DNA of 32,688 bases from Halothiobacillus sp. (GTDB lineage: Bacteria > Pseudomonadota > Gammaproteobacteria > Halothiobacillales > Halothiobacillaceae): positions 1 to 32,688 of the forward strand of contig JAGDVP010000006.1 in assembly GCA_023255735.1 (NCBI GenBank), written 5' to 3'. Position numbers and translations under genes: made by a program. The notes under the pieces are model-generated. The model worked only from the letters and a program-made list of their open reading frames with translations, was not told where the DNA came from and ran no database searches. This document shows positions 9,217 through 21,958 of this stretch, piece after piece; position 1 is the stretch's first letter; each line of letters begins with the position of its first letter.

Positions 9217-9762
9217 ATGGCTGAACCCAGCGAAAACTTAATTTGGATTGATCTTGAAATGACCGGGCTTGACCCTGCCACCGATACCATCCTTGAAATG
9301 GCCACCATTGTGACCGATAAGCATTTAAATATTTTGGCCGAAGGGCCTGTGATTGCGATAGCGCACCCGCAAAGCACCCTAGATGCGATGGATGACTGGA
9401 ATAAACGCACCCATGGCGAGAGTGGTTTAATCGCTCGGATTCAAGCCAGTAGCATTACTCTGCGCCAAGCGGAATTACAAACGCTCGAATTTTTACAAGC
9501 ATGGGTGGTGCCCGGAAAATCACCCATGGCGGGCAACAGCATTTGCCAAGATCGCAGGTTTTTAGTGCGTTTAATGCCGCAACTTGAACAGTTTTTTCAC
9601 TATCGAAATCTAGATGTGTCCACCGTAAAAGAGCTGGCGCGGCGCTGGAATCCGAGCCTTTTTCAAGGATTGAAAAAGGGCGCCAATCATCAAGCGCTGG
9701 ATGATATTAGAGGCTCGATTGGTGAGCTTGTGTATTACCGTTCCACTTTTTTCAGGCTTTAA
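9217..9762 (+). CDS. orn: Oligoribonuclease (DEDDh 3'-5' exonuclease)
   Basis: Orn degrades 2-5 nt RNA and linear dinucleotides such as pGpG, finishing mRNA decay and cyclic-di-GMP turnover. I chose the ATG at 9217 rather than the in-frame ATG at 9196. It gives 181 residues, the E. coli length, has an AGG upstream, and puts every catalytic residue at the E. coli number: D12 and E14 in [11 protein letters not shown]112 in CQDRRF, H158 in NHQALDD and D163. The protein is complete. It is divergent from the carbinolamine dehydratase gene. Its TAA overlaps the TAA of the opposing sulfurtransferase gene by 4 bp, leaving no room for a conventional terminator. Confidence 0.96.
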   Translation: MAEPSENLIWIDLEMTGLDPATDTILEMATIVTDKHLNILAEGPVIAIAHPQSTLDAMDDWNKRTHGESGLIARIQASSITLRQAELQTLEFLQAWVVPGKSPMAGNSICQDRRFLVRLMPQLEQFFHYRNLDVSTVKELARRWNPSLFQGLKKGANHQALDDIRGSIGELVYYRSTFFRL

Positions 9763-10613
9763 GCACTGAGCTGCACTTGGCGCCGTGCAATGGGTAAATC
9801 ATCGCGATTACCCCAATCTGACCACGCGCCGGGATAACCCCGCACCTGCTTGAATCCTAAGTGTTTTAAGATAAAAAACATTAAACTTGAACGCCGATGG
9901 CTTTGGCAATAGACCGCTATGGTCCGATTGGCCTCGGGCGTGATGCCTTCTGCCGCTAAATCCGCCAAAATTGTCTCATCCGGCAATAAAAACCCTGGGT
10001 TTTTTGGGTCAAAGCAGCGTTGCCAATCAAAATGAATGGCACCGGGCACATGCCCTGCATGGCGCGAGCGTTGGTCTTTGCCTAAATATTCGGCTTCGCT
10101 GCGGGTATCGAGCACGGTCCAAGGCTGTTCTTTGTTTTGCATCCCCTCAATAATCATTTCTGCAGTGCATAGGTGCGGGCTTGATTCCACCAGGCTTAAA
10201 CGCGGCGTTGTTTGTGCGGCAGGTCGGCTGTTTTGGGTTTCAAAGCCAGCAGCTACGAGCGCAGCCCGTCCTCCGTCTACCAAGTGGGTGTGCTCTAAAC
10301 CACACAAAGCGAGTGTCCAAGCGAGACGCGCGGCTGATAAGCCCTGGCTGTCATCAATGATGTAAATCGGGCGGTTTTCGCGCACCCCGGTATGGGCAAG
10401 GGCTTGATTTAACGCTTCAATCGGTGCAACTAAGCCAACCGTATCGCCCCGGCTCACCACAATTTGATTGAAATCAACCCAATGGGCGCCCCGCAAAGCC
10501 AACCCATCGGGCTGGCTCATATCGAGCAGAATAGGGGATGCACAAGTTTTATCTTGGGCAGCGTTAGTTGCATCAAAGATGAGTTTAACGTCGGGTGCAG
10601 TTTTGAATATCAT
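9759..10613 (-). CDS. Thiosulfate/3-mercaptopyruvate sulfurtransferase, tandem rhodanese (RhdA-like)
   Basis: Two rhodanese domains are present, an inactive N-terminal one (about 1-135) and a catalytic C-terminal one (about 145-284). The active-site loop is CQSHRRS with C236 as persulfide nucleophile. This is close to the CQTHHRS loop I recall for Azotobacter RhdA (Cys230) and differs from the CRxGxR and CGSGVTA loops of other groups. That argues for thiosulfate:cyanide sulfurtransferase activity or a persulfide-donor role. Interdomain signatures [11 protein letters not shown] (168-178) and [14 protein letters not shown] (184-197) are standard. The protein is probably cytoplasmic, with no signal peptide. 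The ATG has no clear ribosome site. The exact sulfur donor and acceptor cannot be assigned. Confidence 0.9.
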   Translation of the reverse strand: MIFKTAPDVKLIFDATNAAQDKTCASPILLDMSQPDGLALRGAHWVDFNQIVVSRGDTVGLVAPIEALNQALAHTGVRENRPIYIIDDSQGLSAARLAWTLALCGLEHTHLVDGGRAALVAAGFETQNSRPAAQTTPRLSLVESSPHLCTAEMIIEGMQNKEQPWTVLDTRSEAEYLGKDQRSRHAGHVPGAIHFDWQRCFDPKNPGFLLPDETILADLAAEGITPEANRTIAVYCQSHRRSSLMFFILKHLGFKQVRGYPGAWSDWGNRDDLPIARRQVQLSA

Positions 10614-10769
10614 TTTATTATCAATGGATTAGTTATTGTTATGTCCGCGGGGCTATATCGCTAATAACCTTAATCTACTTTGATTGAATTTTCATCATGG
10701 GCGCTATTTATGCAGGATAAAGCCGCATTCAAGGTATGATTTGCGCTTAATTTAGGTGGTTAAATTTGA

Positions 10770-11594
<825 letters not shown>

Positions 11595-11778
11595 AACCGC
11601 GTGTTTGCGGCCATTCATGGACAAAATAGCCCTTGTTCGGGCATAATATTGAGCCATATTCTGCATAAAACGTATCACTGCCTGCGCGCGTGGCATAGGT
11701 TTTAAGTGATAAAACGTTTCAAAAATAACAAGTTGTATTGGTCAATTTGTTCATATTCGGGTTAGATGGGAGAGTCTC

Positions 11779-12921
11779 TTGAAACACACCGCGCTATTGG
11801 CTTTGGCCGACGGTAGTCTTTTTTATGGCACATCAATTGGCGCATCCGGCTCAACTGTGGGCGAGGTGGTCTTCAACACCGCCATGACGGGTTATCAAGA
11901 AATTTTGACCGACCCCTCTTACCGTCGCCAAATTGTTACCCTAACTTATCCTCATATCGGTAATGTAGGCGTGAATACCGATGATGCGGAGTCTTTGGCG
12001 GTGCATGCGGCGGGCTTGGTTATTCGTGATGCCTCGGCGATTGTGAGTAATTGGCGCGCACAAGAATCGTTGGGTGATTACTGTGTGCGTCATCAACTGG
12101 TGGCCATTGCGGATTTAGATACCCGCGCGCTCACCCGAGTCTTGCGCGATAAGGGTGCTCAAAATGGCTGCATTCAAACCGGTGAATCGTTAGATGCGTC
12201 GGCGGCTATTGCTGCGGCTCGGGCATTTGCCGGGTTAAATGGCATGGATTTAGTGCCGGAAGTCACAACCCAAGTGCCGATTGAATGGACAAGCGGCACC
12301 TGGGCGCTTGATGGCGCAACAGCGCCTGCTCGCCCTGCGTTAACGCGCCACGTGGTGACATGGGATTACGGCATGAAGCACAATATTTTGCGCATGCTGG
12401 TCGATCGCGGATGCAAAATTACCCTGCTGCCGGCTACCACGCCCGCGCGGGATGTGCTTGCCATGAAGCCGGATGGTATTTTGCTAGGCAATGGTCCCGG
12501 TGACCCGGCCGCGTGTCACTATGCGATCGAGGCCATCACTGAAGTGTTAACACACGATATTCCGGTGTTTGGTATTTGCTTGGGGCATCAATTATTGGCG
12601 TTGGCCAGCGGGGCTAAAACAGTCAAGATGAAGTTTGGCCATCATGGCGCCAACCATCCCGTGCATAATTTGGCCAGCGGCAAGGTGTTTATTTCAAGCC
12701 AAAATCATGGTTTTGCTGTGGATGAAGCCACCTTGCCTGCGAACGTGCAAGCGACGCATCGCTCCTTATTTGATGGTAGTTTGCAAGGTATTTCTCGCAC
12801 GGATCGTGTGGCATTTAGTTTTCAAGGCCACCCAGAAGCCAGCCCAGGTCCGCATGATTTGGATGGTTTGTTTGATCAATTTGTCGCCGCTATTGATGCG
12901 CGCCGCGCCCCGCGCGGTTAG
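11779..12921 (+). CDS. carA: Carbamoyl-phosphate synthase, small (glutaminase) subunit
   Basis: CarA hydrolyses glutamine and passes ammonia to CarB for carbamoyl phosphate, used in arginine and pyrimidine synthesis. The class I glutamine amidotransferase triad is C267 (FGICLGHQ), H351 and E353 (FQGHPEAS). The N-terminal CPSase domain (about 1-145) is complete. The start is TTG at 11779, supported by GGGAGAG 4-10 nt upstream and by alignment with E. coli CarA, which also starts with UUG. At 380 residues it has family length. carB begins 46 bp downstream. I looked for ArgR- and PurR-like sites in the 184-bp leader and found none convincing. Confidence 0.96.
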   Translation: MKHTALLALADGSLFYGTSIGASGSTVGEVVFNTAMTGYQEILTDPSYRRQIVTLTYPHIGNVGVNTDDAESLAVHAAGLVIRDASAIVSNWRAQESLGDYCVRHQLVAIADLDTRALTRVLRDKGAQNGCIQTGESLDASAAIAAARAFAGLNGMDLVPEVTTQVPIEWTSGTWALDGATAPARPALTRHVVTWDYGMKHNILRMLVDRGCKITLLPATTPARDVLAMKPDGILLGNGPGDPAACHYAIEAITEVLTHDIPVFGICLGHQLLALASGAKTVKMKFGHHGANHPVHNLASGKVFISSQNHGFAVDEATLPANVQATHRSLFDGSLQGISRTDRVAFSFQGHPEASPGPHDLDGLFDQFVAAIDARRAPRG

Positions 12922-12967
12922 TTGCCCTCGTCTGTTGCATCGCTCGTTTTTAATTTGTGAATAAATC

Positions 12968-15900
12968 ATGCCAAAAAGAACCGACCTTAAAAGCATCTTG
13001 ATTATCGGCGCAGGTCCCATCGTGATCGGCCAAGCCTGCGAGTTTGATTACTCCGGCGCTCAGGCGTGCAAGGCGCTGCGAGAGGAGGGGTATCGGGTTA
13101 TTCTGATTAACTCAAACCCTGCCACCATCATGACCGATCCCGATATGGCCGATGCCACCTATATCGAGCCCATCAATTGGGAAACTGTGGCGGCAATTAT
13201 CGAAAAAGAGCGCCCCTGCGCCCTGTTGCCCACGATGGGTGGGCAAACTGCGCTCAATTGCGCCCTCGATTTGGCGCGCCACGGCGTGTTGGCAAAGTTT
13301 AATTGCGAACTCATTGGCGCCTCTGAAGATGCGATCGACATGGCCGAAGACCGTGAGCGCTTTCGCGAGGCAATGACGGATATAGGCCTTTCTACGCCGA
13401 CCTCGTACATTGTGCACACACTCGAAGAAGCCTTCGCCGAGCAGCCAAAACTGGGCTACCCCATTATTATTCGCCCTTCATTTACCATGGGCGGTTCGGG
13501 GGGCGGCATTGCGTATAATCGCGAAGAATTCGAAGAAATTGTGCGCCGTGGCCTTGATTTATCGCCCACGAGCGAACTTTTAATTGAGCAATCGGTGCTG
13601 GGTTGGAAAGAATATGAAATGGAAGTGGTGCGGGATCGTAACGATAACTGCATCATTATTTGCTCCATTGAAAACTTAGACCCGATGGGCGTGCACACCG
13701 GCGATTCAATTACGGTTGCGCCTGCACAAACGCTCACCGATAAAGAATATCAAATCATGCGAAACGCCTCGCTCGCGGTTCTGCGCAAAATTGGCGTAGA
13801 GACGGGCGGCTCAAACGTGCAGTTTGCAGTGAATCCTGCAAATGGCCACATGATCGTCATTGAAATGAACCCGCGCGTATCCCGTTCATCGGCCTTGGCA
13901 TCGAAAGCGACCGGCTTTCCGATTGCGAAAGTAGCCGCGAAATTGGCGGTGGGGTACACGCTAGATGAATTGCGCAACGATATTACCCAAGGCGCCACGC
14001 CTGCCTCGTTTGAGCCCACCATCGATTATGTGGTGACCAAAATTCCGCGGTTTACGTTCGAGAAATTCCCACAGGCCGATAGCCGTTTAACCACGCAAAT
14101 GAAATCGGTGGGTGAAGTGATGGCTATTGGCCGCACCTTTCAAGAATCGTTGCAAAAAGCGCTGCGCGGCTTGGAGATTGGCGTTGATGGCTTTGATGAA
14201 ATTCTCGATCGGGATTTAGATGCCGAGGATGCCGAAGATGAAATTATTCGCCAACTGCGTGAACCGCGCCACGATCGGTTGTGGTATGTGGCTGAAGCCT
14301 TCCGCTATGGTTTTACGCTGCAAGATGTGTTTGAACACGCCAAAATTGACCCATGGTTTTTAATTCAAATAGAGCAAATTATTCAAAAAGAACAGTCGTT
14401 GCGCGGGCAGTCGCTCGCCAACCTAGACCGCGACACAATGTGGCGCACCAAACGGATGGGGTTTTCCGATCGCAGGTTGGCACGATTGCTTGATGAAACC
14501 GAAAGTACCGTGCGCGCGCACCGTCATGCTCTCGGCGTGCGCCCTGTGTTTAAGCGGGTGGATACCTGCGCGGCGGAATTCCCCACGCACACGGCGTATA
14601 TGTACTCAACTTATGAGCAGTATTGCGAGGCGGCACCCAGCGCGCGTGACAAAATCATGATTTTGGGCGGCGGGCCGAATCGAATTGGCCAGGGGATCGA
14701 ATTTGATTATTGCTGTGTGCATGCCGCGCTTGCGCTTCGCGAAGATGGCTTTGAAACCATCATGGTGAACTGCAATCCCGAGACGGTATCGACCGATTAT
14801 GATATTTCCGATCGGCTGTATTTCGAATCGCTAACCTTGGAAGATGTGCTTGAAATTATCGAAGTGGAGCAACCCAAAGGCGTCATCGTGCAATTTGGTG
14901 GCCAAACGCCGCTTAAATTGGCGCGCGATTTAGAAAAAGCCGGTGCGCCCATTATCGGCACAACACCCGATGCGATTGACCGGGCCGAAGACCGCGAACG
15001 CTTCCAGCTTATGATCCAAGAGTTGGGCTTAAAGCAACCGCCGAACCGCACGGCGCGCTCATCCGATGAAGCGGTGAATCTGGCGGCACAAATTGGCTAT
15101 CCCTTAGTGGTTCGCCCCTCCTATGTGCTGGGTGGCCGCGCGATGGAAATTGTGCATAACGAGGAAGGCTTAAAGCGCTATATGCGCGATGCGGTTAAGG
15201 TTTCGAACGATTCGCCCGTCTTGCTGGATCGCTTCCTCGATGATGCCGTTGAAATGGATATCGACGCGGTAAGCGATGGCGAAACCGTCGTTATCGGCGG
15301 CCTGATGGAGCATATCGAAATGGCGGGGATTCATTCCGGCGATTCAGCTTGCTCCTTGCCGCCCTATACGGTGGCCGCCCCCGTGTTAGATGAAGTGCGC
15401 GCGCAAGTTAAAGCGATGGCTAAAGCCTTGGGTGTGGTGGGTTTAATGAACACCCAAGTTGCGATTCAAGGCGGGGAAATTTACATCATTGAAGTGAATC
15501 CTCGGGCATCGCGTACCGTGCCGTTTGTCTCAAAGGCGGTGGGCATTGCACTGGCCAAAATTGCGGCGCGTGCCATGGCCGGTAAAACATTGTCCGCGCA
15601 AGGCGTGACCCGTGAGTGCGTACCGCCTTTTTATGCGGTGAAAGAAGCGGTATTTCCGTTCATTAAATTCTCTGGGGTTGATCCGCTGCTCGGCCCTGAG
15701 ATGAAATCCACCGGCGAGGTCATGGGGATTGGGCGAGAATTTGGTGAAGCCTTTGCCAAAGCGCAGGCGGGTGCGGGTAATTCCTTGCCCACCAAAGGCT
15801 TAGCCTTTGTTTCTGTGCGTAAACACGATTACCCGGCGACGACCGAAGTCGCGCGCGCCCTAGCCGCGAAGGGTTTTACTCTGTGCGCCACACGGGGCAC

Positions 15901-16201
15901 AGCGCGCCATTTAGAGGAGCAAGGTTTGCAGGTTGAATCGGTAAATAAAGTGACCGAAGGCCGTCCCAATATCGTTGATATGATTAAAAATAAAGAAATT
16001 GCGCTGATTATCAACACCACAACCAGCAGCCACCAATCGCGCAATGATTCTTTCCAAATTCGGCGGGAAGCCCTAAACCAGCGCGTGCCTTATTTCACCA
16101 CGATGGCCGGTGCTGAGGCCATGGCTTTAGCTTTAGCTTATTTACGGCAACCGATTTCGATAAACCGGCTGCAAGATCTTCATAAAGAGTGTGTCGCCTA
16201 A
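12968..16201 (+). CDS. carB: Carbamoyl-phosphate synthase, large (synthetase) subunit
   Basis: CarB makes carbamoyl phosphate from bicarbonate, ammonia and two ATP. Its 1077 residues contain two homologous halves. The first opens with [27 protein letters not shown] sequence, and the second with [21 protein letters not shown] starting near residue 560. Each half carries an ATP-grasp domain ([33 protein letters not shown]). Metal-binding motifs [19 protein letters not shown] and [17 protein letters not shown] are both present. The C-terminal MGS allosteric domain (about 940-1077, with [15 protein letters not shown]) normally binds UMP and IMP or ornithine. Nothing is missing. Its TAA overlaps the greA ATG by one base (TAATG), indicating coupled translation. 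Confidence 0.97.
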   Translation: MPKRTDLKSILIIGAGPIVIGQACEFDYSGAQACKALREEGYRVILINSNPATIMTDPDMADATYIEPINWETVAAIIEKERPCALLPTMGGQTALNCALDLARHGVLAKFNCELIGASEDAIDMAEDRERFREAMTDIGLSTPTSYIVHTLEEAFAEQPKLGYPIIIRPSFTMGGSGGGIAYNREEFEEIVRRGLDLSPTSELLIEQSVLGWKEYEMEVVRDRNDNCIIICSIENLDPMGVHTGDSITVAPAQTLTDKEYQIMRNASLAVLRKIGVETGGSNVQFAVNPANGHMIVIEMNPRVSRSSALASKATGFPIAKVAAKLAVGYTLDELRNDITQGATPASFEPTIDYVVTKIPRFTFEKFPQADSRLTTQMKSVGEVMAIGRTFQESLQKALRGLEIGVDGFDEILDRDLDAEDAEDEIIRQLREPRHDRLWYVAEAFRYGFTLQDVFEHAKIDPWFLIQIEQIIQKEQSLRGQSLANLDRDTMWRTKRMGFSDRRLARLLDETESTVRAHRHALGVRPVFKRVDTCAAEFPTHTAYMYSTYEQYCEAAPSARDKIMILGGGPNRIGQGIEFDYCCVHAALALREDGFETIMVNCNPETVSTDYDISDRLYFESLTLEDVLEIIEVEQPKGVIVQFGGQTPLKLARDLEKAGAPIIGTTPDAIDRAEDRERFQLMIQELGLKQPPNRTARSSDEAVNLAAQIGYPLVVRPSYVLGGRAMEIVHNEEGLKRYMRDAVKVSNDSPVLLDRFLDDAVEMDIDAVSDGETVVIGGLMEHIEMAGIHSGDSACSLPPYTVAAPVLDEVRAQVKAMAKALGVVGLMNTQVAIQGGEIYIIEVNPRASRTVPFVSKAVGIALAKIAARAMAGKTLSAQGVTRECVPPFYAVKEAVFPFIKFSGVDPLLGPEMKSTGEVMGIGREFGEAFAKAQAGAGNSLPTKGLAFVSVRKHDYPATTEVARALAAKGFTLCATRGTARHLEEQGLQVESVNKVTEGRPNIVDMIKNKEIALIINTTTSSHQSRNDSFQIRREALNQRVPYFTTMAGAEAMALALAYLRQPISINRLQDLHKECVA

Positions 16202-16680
16202 TGCAACAAACCCCCATGACGACGGCGGGTGCCGCCAAACTTGAAGCGGAACTCAAACAATTACGCAGTGTTGATCGTCCGCGGATTATTCAAGCGATTG
16301 CCGAGGCGCGCGAACTTGGCGATTTAAAAGAAAATGCCGAATACCATGCCGCGCGTGAAGAACAAGGCTTTGTCGAAGGGCGCATCAAGGAAATTGAAGC
16401 CAAGCTGTCCCATGCGCATATTATTGATATTTCACGCATTCCGCCCGCAGATAAAGTGATTTTTGGTGCCACAACCCAAGTGCTGGATGTCGATACCGAT
16501 GAAGAAATCACCTATAAAATCGTGGGTGATGACGAGGCGGATATTAAATTCAACATGATCTCAATTCACTCGCCCATCGCCCGTGCCTTAGTGGGTAAAT
16601 CTGTGGGCGATGAAGTGCGTATCGAAACGCCGGGTGGGGTGCGGATATTTGAAATTATGCAGGTTTTGTATGTCGCCTAA
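16201..16680 (+). CDS. greA: Transcription elongation factor GreA
   Basis: GreA enters the RNA polymerase secondary channel and stimulates cleavage of backtracked RNA. I place the start at the ATG 16201, overlapping the carB stop, instead of the upstream GTG at 16189. The resulting N-terminus [19 protein letters not shown] matches E. coli GreA, and the length of 159 is close to its 158. The coiled coil covers about 1-75. Its tip carries the acidic [14 protein letters not shown] motif that coordinates the second Mg2+. The C-terminal FKBP-like domain includes [18 protein letters not shown] and [10 protein letters not shown]. The carAB-greA order recurs in many gammaproteobacteria. Confidence 0.96.
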   Translation: MQQTPMTTAGAAKLEAELKQLRSVDRPRIIQAIAEARELGDLKENAEYHAAREEQGFVEGRIKEIEAKLSHAHIIDISRIPPADKVIFGATTQVLDVDTDEEITYKIVGDDEADIKFNMISIHSPIARALVGKSVGDEVRIETPGGVRIFEIMQVLYVA

Positions 16681-16702
16681 CATTTTAATTATTAAAGGTT
16701 AA

Positions 16703-18279
<1,577 letters not shown>

Positions 18280-18324
18280 TCAGCGTTATTCACGGTAAAT
18301 CGGACGAAAGACGGCACAAAACAA

Positions 18325-18354
18325 AAAAAGCCGGCATCCAAGTGCCGGCTTTTT
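18325..18354. terminator. Bidirectional intrinsic terminator
   Basis: A 12-bp perfect stem (18325-18336 with 18343-18354) with a GCCGGCA core encloses a 6-nt loop. It has an A run on the left and a T run on the right, so it can act on both strands. It closes the serS-carrier protein transcript and the opposing ferredoxin transcript. Confidence 0.92.
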
Positions 18355-18395
18355 GGTTTATCTCTTATTTGCCTGAATCGGATTAAACCTGAAAA

Positions 18396-18650
<255 letters not shown>

Positions 18651-18732
18651 TCATAGTCAGCCGGTTTGCGCAACAGGCGGGATAAAATTTAGTGGTGTGA
18701 ATTTAGCACAAATTGACACGGATTAACGCAGT

Positions 18733-19215
18733 TTAAACCCCTTTAAAACGCGCTTTAAGTGCAATGGCGACATGCGCGGGCACAAACGTTGCCACATCGC
18801 CATGAAGCCTGGCCAGTTCCCGCACGATGCTTGAGGAGACAAAGCCTAAATCTTCAGTGGGTGACAAAAACAGGGTTTCAATATCCGGGGCTAAGCGTCG
18901 GTTCACTGCGGCCAATTGAATTTCAAATTCAAAATCAGACACCGCGCGTAAGCCTCGCACAATTGCATGGGCTTTTTGCTCGTGCACAAAATCAACCAAT
19001 AAACCGCTAAACGGTAAAACACGAATGCGAGGGTAATCAAGTACTGCCTGTACGGCGAACGCGGTGCGTTCAGCGAGATCAAACAACGGTGTTTTGCTTG
19101 AGGCCGCCGCCACGGCAATAATGACCTCATCAAATAGGCGGGTAGCCCGGTGAGCAACATCAATATGCCCAAGCGTAATGGGATCGAATGTCCCCGGATA
19201 AATGGCGCGTTTCAT
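18733..19215 (-). CDS. coaD: Phosphopantetheine adenylyltransferase
   Basis: CoaD converts 4'-phosphopantetheine and ATP to dephospho-CoA, the penultimate step of CoA synthesis. The nucleotidyltransferase signature YPGTFDPITLGHIDV spans 6-20, with the TxGH motif at 14-17. VRGLRAVSDFEFE (about 88-100) and the SSSIVREL motif near 128 complete the active site. The 160 residues match the family (E. coli 159). It starts 5 bp after the TSUP permease gene stops and has no separate ribosome site of note, so translation is probably coupled. The product of this pathway is the donor for the carrier protein encoded opposite, though that is true of any ACP. Confidence 0.96.
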   Translation of the reverse strand: MKRAIYPGTFDPITLGHIDVAHRATRLFDEVIIAVAAASSKTPLFDLAERTAFAVQAVLDYPRIRVLPFSGLLVDFVHEQKAHAIVRGLRAVSDFEFEIQLAAVNRRLAPDIETLFLSPTEDLGFVSSSIVRELARLHGDVATFVPAHVAIALKARFKGV

Positions 19216-19220
19216 AGGGC

Positions 19221-20021
19221 TTAATGCACCAACATATTAATGCCGAACACCACCAGTACCAAGGCGAATACTCGCTTTAACGTTTTCGAAGGTAACCTAT
19301 GGGTTAGGTTGGCGCCAATCGGGGCAAAAATTAAGCTTGGAATAACAATGCCCAAAAGCGCGGGTAAATAAATATAACCCAATGACCAGGCAGGTAAATG
19401 GGGCGCATTCCACCCCGTTATGACATAGCCTGCCGCCCCCGCTAACGCAGTGGGCAAGCCAATGGCGGCACTGGTGGCAATGGCGTTACGGGCGGCCACG
19501 TTGCACCACATAAAAAAAGGTGTAGTGAGTGCGCCGCCGCCCATGCCCATAATGCTACCCACCGCGCCCACACCTAAACCTAAGCCATTTAAGCCGATGG
19601 CGCCGGGTAAGTTGCGGTGCGCAGCGGGTTGTTTGCCAAATGCCATATTAATGGCCAGAAGAATTTCTAACACGCCGAAGATTTTTTTTAGAATATCGCC
19701 CGGCAAATAATGGGCGACAGAGGCACCGAGCGCAGAGCCTAAAATAATACCCGGCGCGATTTTGCCAAACAATGGCCACAGGACGCCTTGGTGCTTGTGG
19801 TGGGTGTAAATGGAGGCGAGGGATGAAAACATAATCGTGGCGAGTGAGGTGCCAATGGCGAGATGCACGAGGCTACCGGTATCTTGCAAGCCAATGATGG
19901 GAAACAACATAAGCAAAATTGGCACAACAACTAACCCGCCACCAATGCCGAGTAAGCCTGCAATTAGCCCAGAAAAAATGCCGAGTAGGATGAAAACGCC
20001 ATATTCAATCACGATGGGCAC
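19221..20021 (-). CDS. TSUP-family membrane permease (TauE/SafE, sulfite/sulfonate exporter-like)
   Basis: This is an integral inner-membrane protein of about eight helices. The two repeat signatures of the family are visible: GLIAGLLGIGGGLVVVPILL near residue 18 and GVGAVGSIMGMGGGALTTPFFMW near 150. Members move sulfite, sulfoacetate, thiosulfate or other small anions, and the actual substrate cannot be read from sequence. The call starts at GTG 20021 (MPIVIEYG); a second in-frame GTG at 20012 is an equally weak alternative. It heads a short operon with coaD. A sulfur-anion role would fit the rhodanese elsewhere in the window, but they are 9 kb apart and not linked. Confidence 0.88.
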   Translation of the reverse strand: MPIVIEYGVFILLGIFSGLIAGLLGIGGGLVVVPILLMLFPIIGLQDTGSLVHLAIGTSLATIMFSSLASIYTHHKHQGVLWPLFGKIAPGIILGSALGASVAHYLPGDILKKIFGVLEILLAINMAFGKQPAAHRNLPGAIGLNGLGLGVGAVGSIMGMGGGALTTPFFMWCNVAARNAIATSAAIGLPTALAGAAGYVITGWNAPHLPAWSLGYIYLPALLGIVIPSLIFAPIGANLTHRLPSKTLKRVFALVLVVFGINMLVH

Positions 20022-20156
20022 CGCTCAGGTTGTAAAAATTTCAATTCCGAACGGGAGAATAGCCCGCTTTAGAATTTATTTATAATGAATCATATTGATG
20101 AATGAGAAGGGCGCGTTAATTCAACCCGCCCACTTATCATCAACCTAAACCTGATA

Positions 20157-21944
20157 TTAGCCCCGCTTTTTTGGCGGCAGTAAATCGGTAATCGTGCCCT
20201 CAGCCATTTCGGCGGCAAAGCCTAGGGTTTCCGATAAGGTGGGGTGCGGGTGAATGGTCAAGGCAATATCCTGCATATCGGCACCCATTTCCATGGCTAA
20301 CACCGCCTCAGCAATCAGCTCACCAGCGTTTGGCCCCACCATGCCAACGCCCAAAAGTCGGTGCGTTTTGCTGCAAAACATCGCTTTGGTTACGCCTTCA
20401 TCGCGCCCGATGCTCAGCGAACGACCCGAGGCCGCCCAAGGGAAGGCGCCCTTTTCATACTCAATGCCTTCGGCTTTAAGTTCGTCTTCGGTTTTGCCGG
20501 CCCAAGCGATTTCAGGATCGGTGTAGGCAACGCCTGGAATGGTGATTGGCGTAAATGCCGATTTCATGCCACAAATAACTTCCGCCGCGACTTTGCCTTC
20601 ATGTACGGCTTTATGCGCCAGCATGGGTTGGCCTATGATGTCGCCAATCGCGTAAATATGCGGCACATTGGTTTGCAGCCTTGCATCGGCGGGGATAAAA
20701 CCGCGTTCGTTCACATGAACGCCCGCCGCTTCGGCATTAATTTTTCGGCCATTGGGCGTGCGACCCACCGCCACAAGAATTTTATCGAAGCGGTCGCTCG
20801 CCGGCGCACCTTTGCCTTCAAATTGCACCACGAGGCCTTCGGGCGTGGCAGTAACCGCGGTGACTTTGCTGCCTAAATAAATTGCCTCGTAGCGTTTTTT
20901 GATGTCTTTGAGTAGCGGGCGCACCAGATCTTTATCGGCACCGGGGATAATGGTGTCGGCCAGCTCAACGAGGGTGATTTTTGTGCCGAGCGCGGCGTAC
21001 ACTTGCGCCATTTCAAGCCCGATAATACCGCCACCAATCACGAGCATGCGTTTGGGAATATCGGTTAATTCCAGTGCGCCGGTCGAATCGATCACGCGGG
21101 GGTCATCGTGCGGAATAAAGGGTAATTTCACCGGTTGCGAGCCGGCCGCAATAATGGCATTAGTGAATTGCACCGTGCGTGTGCTGCCATCTGCCGCGGT
21201 AATTTGCACTTGGTGCGGGTTAATGAACGCACCCACACCGTGCAACACGGTGACCTTGCGCTGCTTGGCCAGCTGAGTTAATCCACCGGTGAGCTTGTTA
21301 ATAACGCCATTTTTAAAATCACGCAGACCCGCTAAATCAATCGTGGGCTCAGAAAAGGTGATGCCATGGCTGCTCATCGCGCGGGTTTCATTCAAAATGG
21401 CAGAAACATGCAACAGGGCTTTAGACGGAATGCAGCCCACATTGAGGCAAACGCCGCCAATTTTCTCGAAGCGCTCAACCAAGATGACATTTTTGCCCAA
21501 ATCGGCGGCACGAAAAGCAGCCGTGTAGCCGCCAGGACCCGCGCCCAATACGAGCACATCACAGGCATAATCGGCCGTTGATTTTAGGGCAACCGCAGGC
21601 TGCGGCGCAGCTGATGCGTTGGCAGGCGCCGCCTCGCTTATCGCTTCAAGGCCGGCATCAGCCGGCGCTTTTTTGATAGGGGCAGTGTTTGTATCCGCGC
21701 CAGCGTTCAGTTCAAGCGTGGCGATGGGATCGCCTTTGCTAATTTTATCGCCGACTTTAACCAGTAGCTCAATAATTTTGCCCGCTTTGGGGGCGGGTAT
21801 TTCCATCGTGGCCTTGTCCGATTCAAGGGTTAGAAGGGCGGTTTCTGCTTCAATGGTTTGCCCTGCGGTAATGAGCACTTCGATAATTTCCAGGTGTTCA
21901 AAATTACCGATGTCGGGCAGGGTCAGAGTTTCTAGGGTTGCCAT
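20157..21944 (-). CDS. lpd: Dihydrolipoyl dehydrogenase (E3) with N-terminal lipoyl domain
   Basis: This FAD enzyme reoxidises dihydrolipoamide of the pyruvate dehydrogenase complex with NAD+. Residues 1-80 are a lipoyl domain with K44 in ESDKATMEIPAP. A Pro/Ala-rich linker (about 85-122) leads to the E3 core. The FAD fingerprint LGAGPGGYTAAFRA starts near 133. The redox disulfide is C166/C171 (GGVCLNVGCIPSK). The NAD-binding GGGIIGLEMAQVY and the C-terminal catalytic HPHPTLSE are present. At 595 residues it is longer than E. coli Lpd (474) because of the fused lipoyl domain, an arrangement also known from Neisseria and Ralstonia pyruvate dehydrogenase E3. It is the last gene of the operon, 14 bp after aceF. 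Confidence 0.96.
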   Translation of the reverse strand: MATLETLTLPDIGNFEHLEIIEVLITAGQTIEAETALLTLESDKATMEIPAPKAGKIIELLVKVGDKISKGDPIATLELNAGADTNTAPIKKAPADAGLEAISEAAPANASAAPQPAVALKSTADYACDVLVLGAGPGGYTAAFRAADLGKNVILVERFEKIGGVCLNVGCIPSKALLHVSAILNETRAMSSHGITFSEPTIDLAGLRDFKNGVINKLTGGLTQLAKQRKVTVLHGVGAFINPHQVQITAADGSTRTVQFTNAIIAAGSQPVKLPFIPHDDPRVIDSTGALELTDIPKRMLVIGGGIIGLEMAQVYAALGTKITLVELADTIIPGADKDLVRPLLKDIKKRYEAIYLGSKVTAVTATPEGLVVQFEGKGAPASDRFDKILVAVGRTPNGRKINAEAAGVHVNERGFIPADARLQTNVPHIYAIGDIIGQPMLAHKAVHEGKVAAEVICGMKSAFTPITIPGVAYTDPEIAWAGKTEDELKAEGIEYEKGAFPWAASGRSLSIGRDEGVTKAMFCSKTHRLLGVGMVGPNAGELIAEAVLAMEMGADMQDIALTIHPHPTLSETLGFAAEMAEGTITDLLPPKKRG

Positions 21945-21958
21945 GGTGTGCTCGCTTT

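Noticed and set aside
11640..11700. Possible ArgR box upstream of carA (TTGAGCCATATTCT region)
   Set aside because: The half-sites are wrongly spaced and have several mismatches to the ARG box consensus.
20100..20130. Hairpin GGGCG/CGCCC after lpd as terminator
   Set aside because: The stem is 5 bp with a long loop and no T run on the minus strand; it is too weak to call.
20361..20876. Plus-strand open frame of 171 codons opposite lpd
   Set aside because: It is the antisense shadow of a strongly supported gene, with no ribosome site or recognisable protein pattern.
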